This document shows, one piece after another, positions 42,714-50,637 of a stretch of 64,000 nucleotides of DNA. Numbering within the stretch: the first letter of the stretch is position 1; every line of letters starts with the position of its first letter. Source of the DNA: CAZLYF01 sp964586835 (GTDB taxonomy: Bacteria > Bacillota > Clostridia > Christensenellales > Aristaeellaceae); the NCBI GenBank assembly GCA_964586835.1, contig CAZPIC010000003.1, positions 45,214-109,213 on the forward strand, read 5' to 3'. A program made the translations under genes and the position numbers. The notes below the pieces were generated by a model. The model worked only from the letters and a program-made list of their open reading frames with translations. It was not told where the DNA came from and did no database searches.

Positions 42714-45281
42714 TCATCCTCCCCTCCCGTTCCTTTTTTGCCCGGCCTTCTCTTGAGAGGCCGCAGACTGTATATTTTCGGGCGGGATCATTTCATCGAC
42801 TGTCACGGGCCTGTGCGGACGCGGGGGCTCCACAATCTGGATGCTTTCCTTGCCCGCGAATTCTTCCGGCCGCACGACCCTCAGGCTGTGAAGCTCCTCG
42901 TCAGGCCGGGGGGCACCGTTTAAGGAGAGGTTCTCTTCCTGCTTTAAAACATCGGGCGGCGTGGCTGCACCGGCGTTTGGCAGGGAGGGAAGAGGGGAGA
43001 GCTTTGCCTGACCGGCGTTCCCGTGCCCGGGGGGGCTTGATGGGGGCTTGCCTTCAGGATGGACCCCCTGAGCAGCGGTTTTCGACGCGCGTTCCAGCCC
43101 CTGCACCGGTCCCGGGAGGGGGATCTTGTACCGACGGGATGGAGGCTTGCTGTCCGCAGAGGGGTATTCGATCCGTTCATGAAAGACGCCGTGAATGACC
43201 TTGGAACAAGCCTTTTGGATACGGTGGAGGTCCCTTAAAGTCAGAGGGGCGTTTCTCAGCTGCCCCTCGCTTACTTTTCTGTCGATGAGCTGGCCGATAA
43301 AGCGGTCGATATCCTCTGCAGACGGGGCCGTCAGGGTGCGGACAGCAGCCTCGATGGTATCGCAGATCATGATGATCGCTCCTTCAGCGGTTTCAGGCGG
43401 GATCCCTTCGTAGCGGAATTCCGAGCCATCGATGCCTGCGCCGTTGGTCTCGCTGATGGCCTTGACATAAAAATACGAGACCAGCGAATCGCCATGATGC
43501 TGTTCAATGATCTGTCGTATTTCCCTGGGCAGCCTATACTGTCTGGCGAGCGTGACGCCATCTCTGACATGGGAGGTGATGATGGCCGCGGAGACCTGGG
43601 GCTCTGTCCTGTCGTGGATATTGCCTTCACCAATCTGGTTTTCCTTGAAATAGAGCGGTCGCTTAAGCTTTCCCACATCGTGGTAATAGGCTGCGGTGCG
43701 GGCGAGGAGGGCGTTTGCCTCAATCGCTTCAGCAGAGGCCTCGGCGAGGTTGGCAATGATAATGCTGTGATGATAGGTTCCCGGCGCTTCCATGAGCAGC
43801 CTCTTCAGCAGAGGTCTGTTGGGATTGCCCAGGTCCAGGAGCCTGGATGGGGTCGGCAGGTTGAACGCGGATTCAAAGGCCGGCTGAAGCGCCAGGCACA
43901 GCAGGGCGGAAGCGAGCCCCCACAGGGGGACATAGCGGATCCTTTCCCAGACAACGCTCAGGTCACTGTTCATGATCAAGGCAATGCCAAGCCCTGCAAA
44001 AAACGAAACCCCGCTGACCGCCAGGCCTGTGACCAGGATGGCAGGGCGCTGCTGATTTCTCTTGAGCATCAGCGCGGCGGCGGTTCCCGACAGCAGCGCA
44101 GGGATCAGGATGCTGATCATGTCAAACATGGATCCGGGACTGACGCCGCCAAGCATCAGCGCGGAGATGATTGAGACCGCGGCGTTTGCGATCAGAGCGG
44201 GCAGATAGCCAATGAGAATGGTCAGGAGCATGGATGCCAGGGCGAGCGGAGCCAGAAAAGGCACTTGGGCGGACTTTACCAGCAGGCTGAGCAGAAGCAC
44301 GGCGAGAAAAACCAGGTGAAGCACGCTTAAGTCCCGGACGCTTTCGTGAACCCCGGGAGAAACCGCCTTCACCGCGAGACTCATGGCTGCCATCACAAGC
44401 AGGACCAGTGCGAGCGCGCCCAGGTACATCCGGTAGTCGATTTCGTTGCGCTGCAACAGCCCCAGGCTGCTGAGCATGGCGATCTGGTTTTCCCGGACGC
44501 GCCCTTCGCCTCGTACGACGATATTCTGGCCCCTCTTAAAGATGACCGGCTCAACCGCGTCGCGTGCTGCCTGCCTGGCTGCGTCTGTAGCGGCCTGGTC
44601 GACGACCATGTTCGCCTCCATCGTTTTTTGAAGCATGGGGAGGGCGATGTTTTGTAGGAGGCTGACGTTGGTCCTGAAACCGACGAACTGAAGGGCGCTG
44701 TTGACAACCTGAGCTTCCTGCCCCTGGGTCACATTGCCCTGCATGCTGTTTTTAACAGCCGCTTTCAGCGATGAGATCATCTCGTCATAGTGGTCCTGCT
44801 GCGCGTTCATCAGGGTCGTAAGCTGGTAATCCCTTAACGGGAGGAGCGAAAGAAGCGACTGCGCGTGCTCCAGTTCCGCCTGGGAATACTTTCGGGAGGG
44901 GGCGTAACCCGGAAGCGAGAGTGCATAACGGCGTACAAGCGCAAGCTCTGCTTCAATGCTGGAAAGGTTGGAGAGCACCCGCTCTGTGACGCCTTCCTGA
45001 AACCTGTAGCTTGGCGTGACAGCTGCGGCGGCCAATTCCCGGTTCTGTGCGGTCATGATCTCGTCGACGACATCCTTATTCGCCGCGATGGTGAGGGTGG
45101 GGACCATTCCGACGCTCAGGTCGTAGCGGGCCGGTGTGACCGAGGCCGAGCAAATGAAAAAGACAGCCAGGGTGCTGCAGGCAATGATGAGCACCCTGGA
45201 AAGCGTGAAGCCCGCCGTCCAATCCCTCAAGCGGGGCAGCAGGGAAGAGGGAAACCCCCTGCCAGGCCGGTCTTTTTTCAT
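42714..45281 (-). CDS. pgpH: PgpH-type 7TM-HD cyclic-di-AMP phosphodiesterase with a long C-terminal tail
   Basis: 855 residues. TM1 near 28-46, a large extracellular 7TMR-HDED domain (about 55-290), seven membrane helices (about 290-480), then a cytoplasmic HD domain: TYHHSIIIANLAEASAEAI near 508-526, AAYYHDVGKLKRPLYFKEN near 535 and IIEQHHGDSLVSYFY near 585. Homologues hydrolyse c-di-AMP to pApA. They usually end about 710 residues; here about 140 Pro/Ser/Glu-rich residues (from near 715) follow the HD domain. ATG overlaps the phoH stop by four bases. Position in phoH-pgpH-ybeY-cdd-era is typical. Confidence 0.93.
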   Translation of the reverse strand: MKKDRPGRGFPSSLLPRLRDWTAGFTLSRVLIIACSTLAVFFICSASVTPARYDLSVGMVPTLTIAANKDVVDEIMTAQNRELAAAAVTPSYRFQEGVTERVLSNLSSIEAELALVRRYALSLPGYAPSRKYSQAELEHAQSLLSLLPLRDYQLTTLMNAQQDHYDEMISSLKAAVKNSMQGNVTQGQEAQVVNSALQFVGFRTNVSLLQNIALPMLQKTMEANMVVDQAATDAARQAARDAVEPVIFKRGQNIVVRGEGRVRENQIAMLSSLGLLQRNEIDYRMYLGALALVLLVMAAMSLAVKAVSPGVHESVRDLSVLHLVFLAVLLLSLLVKSAQVPFLAPLALASMLLTILIGYLPALIANAAVSIISALMLGGVSPGSMFDMISILIPALLSGTAAALMLKRNQQRPAILVTGLAVSGVSFFAGLGIALIMNSDLSVVWERIRYVPLWGLASALLCLALQPAFESAFNLPTPSRLLDLGNPNRPLLKRLLMEAPGTYHHSIIIANLAEASAEAIEANALLARTAAYYHDVGKLKRPLYFKENQIGEGNIHDRTEPQVSAAIITSHVRDGVTLARQYRLPREIRQIIEQHHGDSLVSYFYVKAISETNGAGIDGSEFRYEGIPPETAEGAIIMICDTIEAAVRTLTAPSAEDIDRFIGQLIDRKVSEGQLRNAPLTLRDLHRIQKACSKVIHGVFHERIEYPSADSKPPSRRYKIPLPGPVQGLERASKTAAQGVHPEGKPPSSPPGHGNAGQAKLSPLPSLPNAGAATPPDVLKQEENLSLNGAPRPDEELHSLRVVRPEEFAGKESIQIVEPPRPHRPVTVDEMIPPENIQSAASQEKAGQKRNGRGG

Positions 45282-46246
45282 GCTGTCCCATTCCCGCCCG
45301 GCGCATAGGCATCGTAAGCAGCTACAATCCGCTGAACCAGCTCGTTGCGAACCACATCATGCCGGTCCAGACGGACAATGCCAACCCCCTCAAGCCCTTG
45401 CAGCACCTCCGCCGCAATGGTCAGCCCCGGTTTTTTCGCGGTCGGCAGGTCCACCTGGGTCAGGTCACCCGCAACCACGCAGCGGGAGTGCAGTCCGATG
45501 CGGGTTAAGAACATCTTCATTTGTTCAGCGGTTGTATTCTGCGCTTCGTCGAGAATGATGAAAGCCCGGCTGAGTGTTCTGCCACGCATGAAGGCCAGAG
45601 GTGCCACCTCAAGGGTCCCTTTTTCGATCAGCCCCTGATAGGATTCGCTGCCAATGATGTCAAACAGCGCATCGTAAAGCGGACGCAAAAAAGGATCGAC
45701 CTTCTGCGCCATGTCTCCTGGAAGGAAACCGAGCTTTTCACCGGCTTCCACGGCTGGACGCGTCAGGATGATGCGCTCGACCTGCTTGGTGCGCAGGGCA
45801 ACGACCGCCATGGCAATGGCCAGATAGGTCTTGCCGGTGCCTGCGGGACCAATGGCAAGCGTGAGAGGGTTCTCCCGGATGGAACGGATGTATGTTCCCT
45901 GCCCGATGGTCTTGCAGGTGATTCGCCTTCCCTTGTATGTAAACGCTACCGTATCGTGAAACACCTCGTCAGCCAGGTCCAGCTGATCCTTCTTCGCAAG
46001 GTGTGCCAGATAGCGCACTTTGCCGGTGTCCAGCGTTTGGTCGCGGTCGATCAGACTGCCAAGCTTTGCGATCAGTTTTTCCGCAATGGCACACTGGGCG
46101 GGTTCTCCGACAAAGTGAAAACGGCCATCGCGAGCCAGCACCTTTACAGAAAACTCCTGTTCAAGGACCCGGATGAACTGATCGTTGAAGCCAAACAGCG
46201 TCTGAAAGGACTCCATCGTCTTCAGAGGCCATGACAAGCTGTGCAT
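45278..46246 (-). CDS. phoH: PhoH-family ATPase (YbeZ/PhoH-like)
   Basis: 322 residues with a RecA/helicase-1-like ATPase domain and an N-terminal KH-like segment. Walker A LAIGPAGTGKTYLAIAMAVV near 130-149; RIILTRPAVEAGEKLGFLPG near 160; Walker B AFIILDEAQNTTAEQMKMF near 230-248; SRCVVAGDLTQVDLP near 255. It works with YbeY in rRNA metabolism in several bacteria (family knowledge). I choose ATG 46246 because AGGAAAAGGGGG lies upstream and because the promoter -10 at 46290-46295 excludes the longer in-frame starts at 46318 and 46294. Confidence 0.95.
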   Translation of the reverse strand: MHSLSWPLKTMESFQTLFGFNDQFIRVLEQEFSVKVLARDGRFHFVGEPAQCAIAEKLIAKLGSLIDRDQTLDTGKVRYLAHLAKKDQLDLADEVFHDTVAFTYKGRRITCKTIGQGTYIRSIRENPLTLAIGPAGTGKTYLAIAMAVVALRTKQVERIILTRPAVEAGEKLGFLPGDMAQKVDPFLRPLYDALFDIIGSESYQGLIEKGTLEVAPLAFMRGRTLSRAFIILDEAQNTTAEQMKMFLTRIGLHSRCVVAGDLTQVDLPTAKKPGLTIAAEVLQGLEGVGIVRLDRHDVVRNELVQRIVAAYDAYAPGGNGTA

Positions 46247-46289
46247 CCACCCCCTTTTCCTGAGCGAAGCGGTCAGTGCTACCGTATCT

Positions 46290-46318
46290 ATCATACAGGA
46301 AAGCGAGGGTCGAATCAA
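46290..46318 (-). promoter_or_regulatory. Promoter of the phoH-pgpH-ybeY/cdd-era-apbE operon
   Basis: On the minus strand TTGATT (46318-46313), 17-bp spacer, TATGAT (46295-46290). It is back to back with the promoter of the glycosyltransferase gene. Confidence 0.75.
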
Positions 46319-46332
46319 CGAGACGGCGTACC

Positions 46333-46361
46333 TTGTGAAATCCAGTGGTCTGTGGTAGGAT
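46333..46361 (+). promoter_or_regulatory. Promoter of the glycosyltransferase gene
   Basis: TTGTGA (46333-46338), 17-bp spacer, TAGGAT (46356-46361). Divergent from the phoH promoter with 14 bp between the two -35 hexamers. Confidence 0.6.
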
Positions 46362-46389
46362 CTGGCCGAATCCTGAAGGAGGCGGCGCC

Positions 46390-47190
46390 TTGTCCCATGC
46401 TGTCGTAAGCATCGTCATTCCGGTATACAACGCTGAAGCCACGCTCGAGCCCTGCTTGAACAGCGTGCTCAGTCAGGATTTCCAGGAACTTCAGATCATC
46501 CTTGTAAACGACGGCAGCACGGACGAAAGCCTTTCTATCTGCAAGCGTTTCGAAGCCTCTGACAAGCGCATCCTCGTGATCGATCAGCCCAATGGAGGGC
46601 CTTCCAAGGCACGCAATAGTGCTCTGGCGGCCGCCGGAGGGGAGTATATTCAGTTTGTTGACAGCGATGACAGGCTGCTTGAGGGGGCCACCTCTGCGCT
46701 CGTGAAGGGCATGGAGCGCTGTGACATGACGATCGCCCGTTTTCTCATTGGCAGGGGAGGAAAAGAGCTTGAGCGCGGTCTACTCAGCGCGGAGTGCACC
46801 CTGGACAGACCACAGCTGCTTCACGTACTATCCAGGAAACCAGGGAGCTACTTCTTCAGCGCGCTGTGGAACAAAATGTACCGAAGGGAGATCTTCACCC
46901 GACACGGAATTGCTTTTGACGAAAGCCTTTCCTGGGGAGAAGATTCCCTGTTTAACCTGCGGTGTTATCGCCATGTGCAGCACGTGCATTTTTTGAAGCG
47001 GCCTGTGTATCTCTACAAAAAGACGACTTCCGGACAGACCTGGCGCACTGCCTTTCAGGTGCGTGCCCATGTCCGGACCAAAAGAAGAATTCACCATGCC
47101 CTCAAGGAGCTGTATATCGGGGAAGATCTCCATCACCGTTATCGTTATCGCCTGATGCTGTATCCGTTCAGCATCACGCTTTCCAAGTGA
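46390..47190 (+). CDS. Family 2 glycosyltransferase
   Basis: 266-residue GT-A fold enzyme. SIVIPVYNAEATLEPCLNSV at residues 7-26, VNDGSTDESLSIC near 40-52 (nucleotide-binding), NGGPSKARNSAL near 66-77, and the DxD metal motif FVDSDDRLLEGA near 88-99. WGEDSLFNLRC near 178 carries the usual catalytic-base ED. The protein is shorter than many GT2 enzymes and has no membrane segments. The start is TTG 46390 with AAGGAGG 7 nt upstream. Donor and acceptor are unknown; wall or exopolysaccharide sugar transfer is a reasonable guess. A strong hairpin without T-run follows at 47209-47234. Confidence 0.9.
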   Translation: MSHAVVSIVIPVYNAEATLEPCLNSVLSQDFQELQIILVNDGSTDESLSICKRFEASDKRILVIDQPNGGPSKARNSALAAAGGEYIQFVDSDDRLLEGATSALVKGMERCDMTIARFLIGRGGKELERGLLSAECTLDRPQLLHVLSRKPGSYFFSALWNKMYRREIFTRHGIAFDESLSWGEDSLFNLRCYRHVQHVHFLKRPVYLYKKTTSGQTWRTAFQVRAHVRTKRRIHHALKELYIGEDLHHRYRYRLMLYPFSITLSK

Positions 47191-47208
47191 AAACGCGCGT
47201 GCTGCAGG

Positions 47209-47234
47209 GCCTGCAAACCCATGGTTTGACAGGC
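47209..47234 (+). other. Hairpin between the glycosyltransferase gene and mntP
   Basis: GCCTGCAAACC pairs with GGTTTG-(A)-CAGGC around a 3-nt loop: 11 bp with one bulged A. No T-run follows, so it may be a weak terminator, an RNA element of mntP, or a protein site. Confidence 0.5.
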
Positions 47235-47262
47235 AGCCTTCCGTACTGAAAGGCGGAGCCCG

Positions 47263-47817
47263 GTGAATTTTTGGGAACTCCTGGTGGTCGCTGTCGGGCT
47301 TTCGCTGGATGCGGTTGCCGTCGCCGCATGCAGGGCGGCTTGTCTGAAAGGGGTCTGTCTCCGGCAGAACCTTGTCATGGCGACCTCTTTTGGGGTATTT
47401 CAGGGACTGATGCCGGCAGCGGGCTATCTGATCGGAACCTGGTTCGGCCGGGGTCTGGAAGGGATCGGCCACTGGCTCGCCTTTGTGCTGCTCGCGCTGA
47501 TAGGCGTCAAAATGGCGTTTGAAGGTTTCTGCGGAAAGCAGACAGACGAGAAGTGCGGGCTGATTGGTTTCAAAGAGGTCCTCCTTCTGTCTGTAGCTAC
47601 AAGCGTCGATGCCCTGGCGGTCGGCCTGGCCTTCGCAGCGCTGCGGGCACAGCTTGTCCTGTCGTCCGCTGTGATCGGGGCTGTCACCTTTCTTCTGTCC
47701 ATGGCAGGCGCCTCCCTGGGGGGGCGTCTGGGACGGCGCTTTGGTGCGAAGGCACAGATTGCGGGAGGAGCAGCGCTGTTTGGAGTAGGCCTGAGGCTTC
47801 TGTTAGAGCATGCATGA
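47263..47817 (+). CDS. mntP: MntP-family manganese efflux pump
   Basis: 184-residue membrane protein with six hydrophobic helices. MntP signatures are the two pseudo-repeated acidic helices GLSLDAVAVAACRAACLKG near 13-31 and SVATSVDALAVGLAFAAL near 110-127, whose Asp residues coordinate Mn2+ in the family. HWLAFVLLALIGVKMAFEG near 70 is also typical. GTG 47263 has a GGAG upstream. I looked for a yybP-ykoY (Mn2+) riboswitch in the 72-bp gap upstream and do not see one. It ends 6 bp from the convergent udk. Confidence 0.88.
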   Translation: MNFWELLVVAVGLSLDAVAVAACRAACLKGVCLRQNLVMATSFGVFQGLMPAAGYLIGTWFGRGLEGIGHWLAFVLLALIGVKMAFEGFCGKQTDEKCGLIGFKEVLLLSVATSVDALAVGLAFAALRAQLVLSSAVIGAVTFLLSMAGASLGGRLGRRFGAKAQIAGGAALFGVGLRLLLEHA

Positions 47818-47823
47818 CGGCCT

Positions 47824-48444
47824 TCATCCCGGCGGTTTTCTGTCCAGCGCGTCACGCAGGTAACCGGCCAGGATTTCTACAACGCGTGCATTTTTTCCGC
47901 CCCTTGTCACGATCACATCAGCATGATTGATATAATTGCGTATGTATTTGTCATACATGGGCTTAACTGTGCTCAGGTATTGATTTGTGATACTGTCGAT
48001 GCTCCTGCCGCGCTCCTTGATGTCGCGGTTGACCCGCCGAAGCAGACAGATATCGGGTTCGACACTGATGTAGAGTTTCAAAAACATCCGGTCACACAGC
48101 CTCCGATCGAAAAAGGCATGGATTCCCTCCACAACGAGAAGGCTGACGGGATGGATCAGTTCTTCGGTGTCACAGCGCCTGTGCAGGGTGAAGTCATACC
48201 CCTTTTTGTTGATGGGTCTTCCTTCTAAAAGTGCGGCTATGTCGCTGAGAAGGAGGTCGTGGTCAAAAATCGAGGGCTCATCATAGTTGAGCCCGGACCT
48301 CTCCTCAAAGGAGAGATCGGGGTGATCGAAGTAATAGACATCCTGGTTAATGACCGCGCCGGAACTGCCAACAGCCTTCAGGAGTTCGTGGGACAGGGTT
48401 GTCTTTCCCGAACCGCTGGGGCCGCAGATGCCGATGAATAGCAT
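47824..48444 (-). CDS. udk: Uridine kinase family protein
   Basis: 206-residue P-loop kinase phosphorylating uridine/cytidine. Walker A FIGICGPSGSGKTTLSHEL near 3-21, VINQDVYYFDHPDLSFEER (substrate loop with Asp) near 32-50, NYDEPSIFDHDLLLSDI near 53-69, VEGIHAFFDRRLCDRM near 105, and RRVNRDIKERGRSIDSI near 134 (lid). ATG 48444 is preferred over GTG 48450 because the GGGAGGGAGGG Shine-Dalgarno directly abuts the GTG. Phosphoribulokinase-like relatives cannot be entirely excluded. Confidence 0.9.
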   Translation of the reverse strand: MLFIGICGPSGSGKTTLSHELLKAVGSSGAVINQDVYYFDHPDLSFEERSGLNYDEPSIFDHDLLLSDIAALLEGRPINKKGYDFTLHRRCDTEELIHPVSLLVVEGIHAFFDRRLCDRMFLKLYISVEPDICLLRRVNRDIKERGRSIDSITNQYLSTVKPMYDKYIRNYINHADVIVTRGGKNARVVEILAGYLRDALDRKPPG

Positions 48445-48461
48445 AAACACCCTCCCTCCCG

Positions 48462-48490
48462 ACGATAGCGCAGCCTTTGACCGCTGTCAA
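48462..48490 (-). promoter_or_regulatory. Promoter of udk
   Basis: On the minus strand TTGACA (48490-48485), 17-bp spacer, TATCGT (48467-48462). Confidence 0.65.
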
Positions 48491-48532
48491 TCGCTGCCAC
48501 GGGGCCTTTACTGCTCTTCCCTCGTCGGGGAT

Positions 48533-48561
48533 TTGACAGCCTGGCGGGCGTGAACTACAAT
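48533..48561 (+). promoter_or_regulatory. Promoter of metK
   Basis: Near-consensus TTGACA (48533-48538), 17-bp spacer, TACAAT (48556-48561). Transcription would begin about 10 bp before the SAM riboswitch. Confidence 0.85.
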
Positions 48562-48578
48562 AGAACCAATTGAATATC

Positions 48579-48671
48579 CTTATCAAGAGAGGCGGAGGGA
48601 CTGGCCCGATGAAGCCCGGCAACCGGCGCAGGCATGGTGCCAAATCCTTCGGCTTCGGCCGGCAGATAAGG
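48579..48671 (+). ncRNA. SAM-I (S-box) riboswitch of metK
   Basis: Classic S-box sequence: P1 5' arm CCTTATC (48579-48585) and 3' arm GATAAGG (48665-48671), core AAGAGAGGCGGAGGGACTGG, GATGAAGCCCGGCAACC, and GGCATGGTGCCAAATCC. It binds S-adenosylmethionine and, when bound, permits the downstream terminator to form. Confidence 0.97.
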
Positions 48672-48680
48672 TTTGGAGAT

Positions 48681-48709
48681 GCGCTTGTAAGAGACAGGCG
48701 CGTTTTTAT
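48681..48709 (+). terminator. Riboswitch-controlled intrinsic terminator before metK
   Basis: GCGCTTGT (48681-48688) pairs with ACAGGCGC (48694-48701) around AAGAG, followed by GTTTTTAT (48702-48709). It is the expression platform of the S-box. Confidence 0.9.
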
Positions 48710-48724
48710 GGGGAGGGGGAGACT

Positions 48725-49948
48725 GTGAGAAAGCTTGTTTCTTCAGAATCGGTGACGGAAGGCCATCCGGACAAGATGTGCGACCAGATCTCAGATGCGG
48801 TGCTGGACGCCTATCTGGCTGTGGATCCCGAAGCCCGCGTTGCCTGTGAGGCATGCGCCACAACGGGCCTGGTTCTGGTCATGGGAGAAGTATCCTCACG
48901 GGCAGAGGTCCCCGTCACAGACATCGTCAGAAGCGTGATCACCGACATTGGGTATGACAGCCCTGACAAGGGCCTGGATGGATGCTCCTGCGCCGTGCTG
49001 ACAGCGTTGCACGGACAGTCTCCCGACATAGCCAGCGGAGTGAACTGCGCCCGGGAGACGCGGGACAGACCGGGCGTGGCTCAGGAGACCGGCGCAGGGG
49101 ATCAGGGGATGATGTTCGGCTATGCGTGCGATGAAACGCCCGAGATGCTCCCGACCTCCATTGCGCTCGCACATCGGCTGACGCGCAGGATGAGTGCCCT
49201 GCGCAGGGAAGGCGTTTTGAAGTGGTTGAGGCCTGATGGAAAATCCCTCGTCACGGTGGAGTACGTCAACGGATGTCCTGCGAGGGTGGAGGCCGTGGTG
49301 ATTTCGGCTCAGCATGACGCGTCGGTCCGCCATGAGACCATCGAGAAAGCGATGCTTGAGCAGGTGGTGCGCGAGGTAATCCCCAGCGCTCTGCTCGATG
49401 CGCAGACCAAGTACTTCGTCAACCCCAGCGGCCGATTTGTTTGCGGGGGCCCTGCAGCGGATAGCGGCTTGACGGGCAGAAAAATCATCGTGGACACCTA
49501 CGGTGGCTGTGCACCCCACGGAGGCGGCTGTTTTAGTGGGAAAGACCCCACGAAGGTGGACCGCTCGGCGGCTTATGCGGCGCGCTATGTCGCCAAGAAC
49601 ATCGTGGCTGCCGGCCTGGCCCGTCAATGCCAGATCTCACTGGCCTATGCGATTGGCATCGCACAGCCCGTCGGCTTTTCTGTCGATACCTTTGGCTCCG
49701 CGGCCATTGAGGACGCAATGCTGGCCGGGGCAGTGCGCGGGCTGTTCAACCTGAGCCCCGACGGCATCATCGAGCGTTTTGAGCTGCGCAGGCCCATCTA
49801 CAGGCAAACCGCCTGCTACGGGCACTTCGGACGCTTAGACCTTGATCTCCCCTGGGAAAAGACGGACATGACGGAAGCGTTGCTCTCAGCAGTGCGGAAG
49901 GTTTCAGGGCTGGGGACATCGGGGATCCTCGTTCACTCCCCGAGATAG
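48725..49948 (+). CDS. metK: S-adenosylmethionine synthetase
   Basis: Makes SAM from methionine and ATP; 407 residues. Signatures: SSESVTEGHPDKMCDQISDA at 6-25, ATTGLVLVMGEVSS near 46, the ATP loop ETGAGDQGMMFGYACDETPE near 122-141, the P-loop-like GGCAPHGGGCFSGKDPTKVD near 261-280 (canonical GAHGGGAFSGKD, so CAP and C replace two usual residues), and AYAIGIAQPVGFSVDT near 305. GTG start with GGGGAGGGGGAG upstream. Controlled by the S-box, so its product feeds back on it. Its last 16 bp overlap the convergent livF. Confidence 0.97.
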   Translation: MRKLVSSESVTEGHPDKMCDQISDAVLDAYLAVDPEARVACEACATTGLVLVMGEVSSRAEVPVTDIVRSVITDIGYDSPDKGLDGCSCAVLTALHGQSPDIASGVNCARETRDRPGVAQETGAGDQGMMFGYACDETPEMLPTSIALAHRLTRRMSALRREGVLKWLRPDGKSLVTVEYVNGCPARVEAVVISAQHDASVRHETIEKAMLEQVVREVIPSALLDAQTKYFVNPSGRFVCGGPAADSGLTGRKIIVDTYGGCAPHGGGCFSGKDPTKVDRSAAYAARYVAKNIVAAGLARQCQISLAYAIGIAQPVGFSVDTFGSAAIEDAMLAGAVRGLFNLSPDGIIERFELRRPIYRQTACYGHFGRLDLDLPWEKTDMTEALLSAVRKVSGLGTSGILVHSPR

Positions 49949-50637
49949 GCCTTCTTCACGTCCTCATCAGCGAGGAGATCTCCGGCTGTCCCGGATTTCA
50001 CGATGTCCCCTGTCTCAAGCACATAGGCTCGGTGGGCGATGGACAGGGCCATGTGCGCGTTTTGTTCCACCAGCAGGACCGTGGTGCCTGTCCGGTTGAT
50101 CTCCCGGATGATCCGGAAGATCTCCCCGACCAGGATAGGTGACAGGCCCATGGAGGGTTCGTCCATCATCATGAGTTTTGGCCGATTCATCAGCGCCCGT
50201 CCGATGGCAAGCATCTGCTGCTCGCCCCCGGAGAGGGTGCCGGCAAGCTGTCTGCGCCGCTCCTTCAGGCGGGGAAAATGCCCGTAGACCCGTTCCAGAT
50301 CACTTTGAATCTTTGAACCTTCTCGGCGCGCATAGGCACCCATTTCGAGGTTCTCCAGCACGGTCATCCTGGAAAACACGCGCCTGCCTTCGGGGACCTG
50401 GGTCAGCCCAAGGCTCACAAGGGTGTGGGCGGGGGCTTTCTTCGTGGATTCCCCGCCAAAGGAGACCTCGCCTGACCTGAGGGGGATCAGCCCGGAGATC
50501 GCGTTGAGCGTGGAGGACTTGCCCGCACCGTTTGCACCGATCAGTGTGACAATCTCGCCCTGGTTGACATGGAACGAAATGCCGTGAAGGGCATGGATCG
50601 CGCCATAATATACGTTCATCCCTTCAACTCTCAGCAT
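49933..50637 (-). CDS. livF: Branched-chain amino acid-type ABC transporter ATP-binding protein LivF
   Basis: 234-residue ATPase. Walker A LIGANGAGKSSTLNA near 34-48, the LivF-type Q-loop GLTQVPEGRRVFSRMTVLEN near 83-102, ABC signature LSGGEQQMLAIGRALM near 135-150, Walker B KLMMMDEPSMGLSP near 155-168, and switch LLVEQNAHMAL near 190. The short length without the extra LivG insertion identifies LivF. ATG 50637 has AGGGGGAG upstream; the frame extends further 5' but would overlap livM/G more. It overlaps the 3' end of the livM/G fusion by 14 nt. Confidence 0.95.
   Translation of the reverse strand: MLRVEGMNVYYGAIHALHGISFHVNQGEIVTLIGANGAGKSSTLNAISGLIPLRSGEVSFGGESTKKAPAHTLVSLGLTQVPEGRRVFSRMTVLENLEMGAYARREGSKIQSDLERVYGHFPRLKERRRQLAGTLSGGEQQMLAIGRALMNRPKLMMMDEPSMGLSPILVGEIFRIIREINRTGTTVLLVEQNAHMALSIAHRAYVLETGDIVKSGTAGDLLADEDVKKAYLGE

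Noticed and set aside
47191..47262. Manganese (yybP-ykoY) riboswitch before mntP
   Set aside because: The gap is only 72 bp and lacks the conserved loop sequences. A TTGACA at 47226-47231 has no -10 partner.
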